From NCBI GenBank assembly GCA_944739405.2, contig OX123205.2, forward strand, positions 38,832,475 through 38,896,474: a DNA stretch of 64,000 nt, read 5' to 3'. A model generated the notes under the pieces. That model worked only from the letters and a program-made list of their open reading frames with translations, was not told where the DNA came from and did not search any database. The stretch comes from Euclidia mi (lineage: Eukaryota; Arthropoda; Insecta; Lepidoptera; Erebidae). Made by a program: the position numbers and the translations under genes. Every line of letters begins with the position of its first letter. The first letter of the stretch is position 1. This document shows positions 57,331 to 64,000 of the stretch, in pieces.

Positions 57331-57485
57331 TAGCAGTTCCTATGTTACAAAATTATTATTGGAACGATATACTAGCTAGATTCTGGACAACTACTACTGG
57401 CCTGCAAACTATCCAGATTTTACTGAATATTAGATGTTCTACTAAACTACTGCCATCTGATCTTTGCAACCCAAAGCAAAGAGCT

Positions 57486-57750
57486 CAGATATTTACACAG
57501 AGGCGCCTTTCCTATGGTCGCTCTAAAGACAAACTTTCTGTGACCCAAATTGCCGCTTGGCGGCGTGGCAGTCGCGCTGTGACAGCTGTCTCTACGAGAG
57601 TAAGAGAGACGAACGTTCCTCCTGTGTATTTTAACTACGAGAGCAGGAGAGATGGAGAACGACGCCAGCGCCGCCAACGGCGCCAACTACGAACTAAACT
57701 GGAGACACACCACTTGGAATCGGCACACGAAATCCTTAAGAAAGGGATAG
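57486..57750 (+). mobile_element. MITE family M1, copy 2
   Basis: The left TIR is CAGATATTTACACAGAGGCG. The core has TGCCGCTTGGCGGCGTGGCA and CGCCAGCGCCGCCAACGGCG. The right arm CACACGAAATCCTTAAGAAA is cut short. Confidence 0.7.
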
Positions 57751-57774
57751 CGGTTTTCACAAGTGTCAGTTATT

Positions 57775-57975
57775 AAAGGGTATTGACTTTCCATAACGAC
57801 TGTGAAAGATCTTTATGACAACCGGCATGCCTCCGAAGCACGGCGAAAAGCGATAAATAACAATTTAAAATACGTTGATACTTAACTATGAAAAGTCAGG
57901 GGTGCGCGCCGTGAATTCGAACCCGGTCCCTTCTGCGTAGCAGTATGTAGGTATCTCCTCTAGGCTACCGCATGA
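57775..57975 (-). repeat. SINE family B, inverted partial
   Basis: GGCATGCCTCCGAAGCACGG and GAATTCGAACCCGGTCCC (inverted B-box), then CTCTAGGCTACCGC at the head. Confidence 0.55.
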
Positions 57976-58850
57976 CAAGCTCGGCTCGAGTGACAAGACA
58001 TACGTAGTATCCTCTTACTAGTCTGTGGACAAGACCATTCCCTCCCACACGCAAAATACACGCCATCAAGACGTGGAGTTGCGGAAACAGCCCATGCTAC
58101 CAAGTATCATGAACCAAGTAGGCTACCGCAGTCTCTAAGTTAAATAGATTTAATAAAAATATTGAGATAAAAATAAATCTAGGCATGTTGGTGCTTAATT
58201 TTACCAAATAGCGCAATATAGAGATCGGTGGTCAGCGCGCACAAATTGCCTCGAAAATGGATGGGCTTCAATCAGCTCATGACATTCTTTATTATTTTCT
58301 TGTGTTATTCCCTTGTGCTCACTCACCACCATAGGAACCTATGCTGGTGGCTAGGAGGCTGATGTATAGATTGGTAGCAAAATTGCTATACTTTTTAAAC
58401 ATTCACGGATAACTTGATAGCCGGCTGGTAATTAACGAAATACGTGAAAACGGGGTCGTTTCCCGCAAAGACCAAAATTAATTACCCGTTCATATCTCAT
58501 GATCTATTAGTTGGATGTATTAGTATATTGGTTAGATAAGAAGCGCGTTATTAATTCTGTGCCGCGCCTCGCTCACTTATTGAGAATACCAATTACTTTA
58601 ATGTTTCAGCTGTATCTGATACGTTTAGAGCCTGCGATACGATTTTCAAGTTCTCTAGCTGTTAGAGAGTCTTGAGTCATCGGAGGCAGACTTGAAAGGT
58701 CAGATCTGTACCTACCTACCTACATAAACTGCCCCACTGCTGGGTAAGGACCTCTTTTCACTAAGATAAGTATTATGTATAGTTCAAGACACTGGCTAAG
58801 GGCGGGTTCGAAACTTAAACATTTTTACCAGACTACGGCGAAGCCATAGA
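57976..58850. other. No recognised gene
   Basis: It contains an inverted SINE-tail word (TGCCCCACTGCTGGGTAAGG) near 58730. Nothing else is recognised. Confidence 0.5.
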
Positions 58851-58852
58851 GC

Positions 58853-59149
58853 ATAGATATTTACATAGAGGCGCATTTCTTATGGGCGCTGTGTAGACAA
58901 ACTTTCTGTGACCCATATTGCCGCTTGGCGGCGTGGCAGTCCCGCTGTCTCTAAGAGTGCAAGAGAGACGAACGTTTCTCCTGTGTATCTTAACTACGAG
59001 AGCAAGAGAGACGGAGAACGACGCCAGCGCCGCCAACGGCGCCAACTACGAACTACACTGACGACTCTCGCCACTTGGCAGTCGCCAACTCGCCACTTGG
59101 AATCGTCACACGAAATCCTTAAGAAATGCGCTTCTTTGTAAATCTGTAT
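58853..59149 (+). mobile_element. MITE family M1, copy 3 (297 bp, both TIRs)
   Basis: The left TIR AGATATTTACATAGAGGCGC and right TIR GCGCTTCTTTGTAAATCT are inverted matches, continuing inward to GCATTTCTTA/TAAGAAATGC. It is the clearest copy of the family. Confidence 0.75.
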
Positions 59150-59811
59150 TCATTGGCGAATCCAAAAGGAAACGTAGGCAATGTTTTTAGCAGTCTATGT
59201 AGATATTTATGTAGGTACCTACGTACGTTTTGTGAATTCTCAGACATATGACTGACAAAAAAACTGGACAAACCACGATGTTTTCCTTAACCGTTTAACA
59301 TCAATAATTAACAATTGAATAATTAACTAGGTGTTCAAGCAACGAATTCCAATATAACCTATTCAATTAGCGTCTAAAAAGAGTACCTATCGTACTCCAA
59401 AAGTAATAAAAAACATATAAATGATTCCTTAACATATCGGAGTCAATTGCTTTAATTCAGAAAGGCAAACTGAGTTGGACAAATAACTTTAATTTTATTT
59501 AAATAGTTAAAATAAATTGGGTATTCACTTACACATGACACACAATTTTTGTGTATCATCAAAGTAAATTAAATCACTGGAAGCGAAAGTTTCAATAATG
59601 CAACCACTTACTTATACGCCTATTGTATGAAATTGCAATCTATTGACTGTTTAAGGAATTGTATTGAAGAAAGATGTTCTACTTTGAAATTGAAAGCTTC
59701 TTCAAAAACTACTTTCTTAATTTTTTGTTGCTCATCAGTCTCATCACAGAAAAGCGACACATAAAGGTAAACCACTTCCTGGTCAGTATTGTAGACGGCC
59801 TAGACAATGAG
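59150..59811. other. No recognised feature
   Basis: AT-rich spacer. Confidence 0.5.
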
Positions 59812-60097
59812 TACAGATTTACATAGAAGCGCAGTTCTTAAGGATTTCGTGTGCCGATTCCAAGTGGACTGTCTCCAGTTTAGCTCGTAGTTGGCGCCGT
59901 TGGCGGCGCTGGCGTCGTACTCCGTCTCTCTTGCTCTCGTAGTTAAGATACAAAGGAGGATCGTTCGTCACTCTTGCTCTCGTAGAGACAGCTGTCACAG
60001 CGTGACTGCCACGCCGCCAAGCGGCAATTTGGGTCACAGAAAGTTTGTCTTTAGAGCGCCCAAAGGAAATGCGTCTCTATGTAAATATCTGAGCTCT
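59812..60097 (-). mobile_element. MITE family M1, copy 4 (inverted, both TIRs)
   Basis: It starts CAGATTTACATAGAAGCGCA and ends GCGTCTCTATGTAAATATCT, with the same core on the minus strand. The translated ORFs on both strands belong to the repeat. Confidence 0.75.
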
Positions 60098-60251
60098 TTG
60101 GCGGTTTGGCCTAGACAAGTAGTATTCGATCAGCTGTTTCGTTTTTCGCTGAGCGCAAAACACGCTTTCGATATGTTACTTACTATTACTGCATTGAAAT
60201 GTTACATTTTGGGTTTCATTTGTCAGAGGATATCCAATTTTGCGTCAGTGT

Positions 60252-60467
60252 GGTGACGGATTAAAAAATACGGATTGTCACCACCCCATATCATCCCATG
60301 GATGTCATAAGAGCCGACAGAGGGAGCATATTATGCAGAGAACAGCACTGCAAGAGAAGGAAAACTTGATACAAACCCTTTTAGCCAGCGTGGTATAGTA
60401 GGCAAATTCCTCCTTTCAAGGGAGAGGCCTAGTCCAGCAGTGGACTGTTAAAGGCTGATGATGTGAA
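60252..60467 (+). repeat. Dispersed repeat D, second plus copy
   Basis: It matches 54127-54357 with a few indels and ends CTGTTAAAGGCTGATGATG. A tail-only fragment recurs at 60540-60570. Confidence 0.65.
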
Positions 60468-60570
60468 GTCTTAGAACAACATGTTATATACTATTAAATA
60501 TCTGTGTTTATTATACTATTACTATTATTATTTAGTTCAACAGTGGCCTGTTAAAGGCTGATGATGATGA

Positions 60571-61057
60571 TCCAATTTTGTGGGGTCATAACTCTTATCC
60601 CGGGTTTACTTGTATATTTAGTAAACTACTAGTCGCACAAATAATTTGTGAAAGAATTTTTAGTAACAAATTAATTCTCTACAATTTTGGTCCTGTAGCT
60701 TTTTTCCGTAAATCCAAAAACTACAGTTTTAGTGATTTTAATGTTTTATCATTATTAATTTATTACTGTTTTCTCTCGTCCTTTTGATGAGCCAGGCAGG
60801 TCAGAGTCTAATTGAGCGCCGGTAGTGTTGATGAAGAACTGTAGAGGAAACTCGCATTTTTGCATAGGGCCGAATATCAATTTTACAAGTCCAGGGGTAG
60901 AGCTTTGTCAATATTTTTCATCCCCAGTTTTCAGTCTCGATATAATGAGTGCAAAGTGGACCAACTTGGAGACTCGTGATGGAGGACTGAAACTTGTTCC
61001 GGCAGAAGTAAAGACAAATTAAATGTATTCTATTCTATTTGGTTATCCATTATCTAG
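60571..61057. other. No recognised feature
   Basis: Short ORFs only; no repeat shared within the window. Confidence 0.45.
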
Positions 61058-61060
61058 TAG

Positions 61061-62376
61061 GGTAGACCGAGGCGAATCGGATCAGGGGGTGAATCGGATC
61101 AAAATAAGAAATTTGTGAATATTTTTAATACAGCGTTGACAAGGAATACCAGCTACTGACGTCTCACAAGCCACTTTCACCCCACACCTCCTGCCATCGG
61201 TGGCGTTTCGATCCGACCAGTACATGAGCGTCAGCGCCGCTCGCCAGAGAGTAACTTTTTGTGTGCGTTACAATTTTCACGCTCATCTAAAGTACATGCA
61301 TACTATTTGTTGGTGTTAATGTAAGAATTTGTGTAAAAACTTTGAGTTATATAGTTTAAACGGTTTGGCAATAGGTCTATTTTAGGAAACAATTTAATTT
61401 TTAAGCACAGTATTATAGGTTTATATGTGAAATGTTTATTTCAAAAGTCTTAAAGATGGGGTGATTCGGATCGCGTCATCGGGGGCGAATCGGATCACTT
61501 ATTTAAAATGATTTATTTTACTTTTGAGAATAATTAAGCATGTTTATACAATTAAAGATGGTTCACACATATAAAAGACAAACAATAAGGAGAACAAGCA
61601 GGAAAATGGTCCCCAAACAAAAATTATAGCCCAAGTGAAGTACTGGCCTAAGAATTAATCTTGGGTCGGGCTGCTGAGATTTAAAAAAATCGACACACAA
61701 TTATACAAAGAATAGTTTCTCTCTCCAATGATGTCATTAAGACACGTGGTAGACAAAAAAACCATAATATCATTTGTCTCCACCTCAGTGTAAGATTAAT
61801 CTTGACGAAAGAGATGCTACGAAGAAAATTAAAACTGCCGAAAAAGCTGTGAAAAAAGGAGAAACAGACTGATACCAAAGAAAATATTAAGACGAAGAAT
61901 AATAAAAGAACACCTTGTATAAGAATCGAACGCGAAGCACAAAGATTGGCTTTGTATTTACTGATAAAAAAAATATTCATCCACCATCACGTAAAGAATG
62001 GTGCCATGAAAAAGTGCTGGTCTGGGTGGGTAAGATGGCCCGTATCCATGTGATTTATGTTTTAGTAATGAATATTTTCCTGATTATTTATTATTTTAAT
62101 ATTGCCATTGATGCAAACGCTTATAATGTAGAGAAAACCTTAATTTTATGTATGATCCTATTCGCCCCGATAATCGGGGCGATTCGGATATTTCTTTTTT
62201 TTTTTAATTTTGATTAATATTTTGCTCAATTTATGAGTTATTTTAGTTTTGAAATGTTTTATATGTAGCTAAATAATTGTTGCTTACCGTTATGGCCAAT
62301 AAAGTTACATATATTACACTTTAGTATGATTTTTATGTCCTCAAATAAAAAGTGATCCGATTCGCCTCGGTCTACC
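61061..62376. mobile_element. TA-flanked DNA element with subterminal GAATCGGATCA motifs (T2)
   Basis: The left end GGGTAGACCGAGGCGAATCG and right end CGATTCGCCTCGGTCTACCC are exact inverted repeats, continuing to about 24 bp. TA precedes the left end, and the TA after the right end is now found at 62988-62989 beyond a later insertion. GA(A/T)TCGGAT(C) motifs recur near 61074, 61092, 61462, 61488, 62180 and (inverted) 62353. The largest ORFs (99-100 aa) have no domain I recognise, so it is treated as non-autonomous. Confidence 0.7.
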
Positions 62377-62378
62377 CT

Positions 62379-62973
62379 TTTTTTTTTTTTTGGTGTCGGG
62401 TTGGAAAATCCTCATGGAGTCCCTCCGCCCCGGGAGAAGGACGAAGGGGACTGTCAGACTCTTACTGACTAAAAACCAACCCGTGTTCCTCATGTACCCG
62501 TGTGTCGGAGGGTAGGGATTCGCATAAGCATTCGTCGCTACCCACCGACGGGTATTGGCCCGCCAGATGGTCAGGCGGGCCCCGAACAAAACTCCCCTGG
62601 CGGCGGATTAAGGTGTTGGGCTCCGCCGCCAAAACACTCAGCGGCCGCAGAGGATAGGGAGGACGGCAACGCAACACCGCATCTCCTCTTCCTCTGCGGC
62701 CCCACCGCGACGCATCGAATGGTGCCATTTGGTCGCGGGAGATAGGGCGCGCGGCAACGTAACACCGACACGCCTCTCCTCCCGCAACCGCACCCGACTG
62801 CGAGGGACAGACAGGACTGTCCCCCGCACCCGCACCGTTGGACGCATCCTGCGCAGGCCCCGTCAAGCCCACGCGGAGCGTCCCCTCCTGGATCCCTCTT
62901 AGCTTCACCGCGGGTTACCAATCCACGGTTACTGAGCCCCCCCACCACGACAAGGTGGAGATCCCACGGGGGG
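62379..62973 (-). mobile_element. LINE-derived insertion with poly-A tail and 15-bp target duplication
   Basis: It is flanked by GCCTCGGTCTACCCT at 62364-62378 and 62974-62988. On the minus strand it ends in a poly-A run (62379-62391 as T on the plus strand), preceded by TTAGTCAGTAAGAGTCTGAC, a word I know from lepidopteran LINE 3' regions. The 5' part is GC-rich with gag-like openness (148-aa frame 62462-62908) but no domain. At 595 bp it is either a strongly truncated or internally deleted LINE, or a SINE-like derivative. Confidence 0.75.
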
Positions 62974-62989
62974 GCCTCGGTCTACCCTA

Positions 62990-63221
62990 CTCATTGTACA
63001 AGCTCTGCTTAGCTTAGGGCTAGACAGTGATGTGTGTAATGGGCTAATGGGTAGAATATTTATTTATTTTTTGTTACCGACGACGTAAAGGTTATAAGTT
63101 TAAACCCAACAATTATTGTAAGTAATTATTATTGAGTGATTCTTGTTTCATGCTTTTTTATTTTTAGTTCAATGCCTATGATTGAATAGCTTAGTGTGGG
63201 ACCACCGTATAACCATACATT
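62990..63221. other. No recognised feature
   Basis: Short AT-rich spacer. Confidence 0.5.
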
Positions 63222-63466
63222 GACTGCCTTCGTGGTCCAGTGGATAGCGTATGCGACTGCTGATCGGAGGTCCCGGGTTCGATTCCCGGGTCGGGCAAAA
63301 GTGTTACTGGGTTTTTCCGAATTCTCAGTAGCAGCACGGAGTCTGGTGATGTGCCCGGTAACAGCAATAGGCTCGCCCCGTATTACGTGGGACCTTAAAA
63401 TTCATGGCGAAATGTGGGTGTAACATTACAGCTCTGCCTACCCCTTCGGGGATACAGGCGTGAGCC
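63222..63466 (+). mobile_element. SINE family A body with alternative tRNA-like head
   Basis: The head CTTCGTGGTCCAGTGGATAG is followed by TGCTGATCGG and a perfect T-arm-like CCCGGGTTCGATTCCCGGG. The usual family-A body and CCCCTTCGGGGATACAGG end follow. This is the best-preserved tRNA-like head in the window, but it is joined to a SINE body and is not a separate tRNA gene. Confidence 0.8.
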
Positions 63467-63782
63467 TTAAGAATTATTATTTCCAACATGATATCTTATG
63501 ATATAAAAGCTCTATACAACCGCAGTGCTAAGGCGTAGAGCCGCGCCCTCACTGCAGCCGAGCGCAACCGCGGCTAATGATATAATCAATTAAACACCTA
63601 CTGTGCATTCGCCAATCTCTATCAGTATGTTTTACTTTAAAATCTAGATATGTGTAAAATTCTTGGATTAGGTACCTACTGACTGACAGACAACGCACGG
63701 CTAAAACTATTAGGCGCAAAAAGCTAAAATATGGCATATACCTATATTAACCTAATGGAGGGAAAGAGGAACCCATCACGCT

Positions 63783-64000
63783 TCCTCGGATTGACCACCT
63801 AAACTAATGCAATAGAAAAAGGTTGACCATACCGAACTCATCTAAAAGGAATGGTATGGCTGTAAGAATATAGCGGGATACTGCAAGTCAGGTATCTTTC
63901 GGGAACCCATACCTACCCTATATCCGCCCTTATCCTTTTAGAGGAGTTCGGTATTGTCAACCTTTTTCTATTGCAATAGTTGGGGTGGTCAATCTGAGGG
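63783..64000. mobile_element. MITE with about 65-bp inverted arms, right end at window edge
   Basis: The left arm 63783-63852 and right arm 63931-64000 pair over most of their length (for example TGCAATAGAAAAAGGTTGAC against GTCAACCTTTTTCTATTGCA). The loop is about 78 bp. The element may extend beyond the window. Confidence 0.7.

Noticed and set aside
62462..62948. Overlapping ORFs of 69-148 aa on both strands
   Set aside because: High GC makes all frames open; the region is a LINE-derived insertion. A gag-like origin is possible but no motif supports it.

Overview
This is eukaryotic, AT-rich, intron-containing DNA that I attribute to a lepidopteran insect, probably a moth. The reasons are one multi-exon insect-type transporter gene with canonical GT-AG introns, a very dense load of tRNA-derived SINEs, Helitron-like elements ending in CTAG, and LINEs and SINEs with (GAT)n tails. 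The moth assignment rests on recognising repeat types by eye, not on a database search. There are no bacterial features, no CRISPR array, no rRNA and no convincing functional tRNA gene.

Host gene. One plus-strand gene of the synaptic-vesicle-glycoprotein-2-like (SV2-like) major facilitator family spans 2131-32376. I could place nine exons: 2131-2293, 2960-3081, 16227-16465, 16745-16890, 22753-22858, 24992-25154, 30029-30164, 31624-31751 and 32315-32376. Splice phases agree across every junction and the last exon ends in a stop. The N-terminal exon(s), with the start codon and TM1, lie off the left edge. The introns (up to 13.1 kb) hold most of the mobile DNA in the left half. I found no convincing host exon right of 32.4 kb.

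Region by region. 1-1511 is a decayed RTE-like LINE. The intron at 3082-16226 carries SINEs, a PIF/Harbinger-type element (about 3979-8560) whose seven-exon Myb/SANT-like gene is still open (296 codons) while its nuclease gene is broken, and a second, decayed relative (about 10076-14240) that contains a P-element-like transposase fragment. It ends with a long hairpin and tandem repeat (14975-15515) and a full-length SINE. The intron at 16891-22752 holds a TA-flanked DNA element with subterminal motifs, a GC-rich Harbinger-like element and a hAT element with another element nested in it. The intron at 25155-30028 holds a complete Ty3/gypsy-type insertion (25242-28897) with apparently identical 443-bp LTRs. 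Its only ORF is a 910-aa Gag-integrase fusion that lacks protease, reverse transcriptase and RNase H.

32.4-64 kb is a mosaic of tandem Helitron-like elements, SINEs, decayed LINEs, a minisatellite-bearing Helitron (44605-46558), a four-copy MITE family, a hAT MITE with a perfect 8-bp target duplication, and a second TA-flanked element split off from its flank by a LINE-derived insertion. Several near-perfect or perfect palindromes of 40-140 bp are scattered through the window and are not explained by any recognised element.
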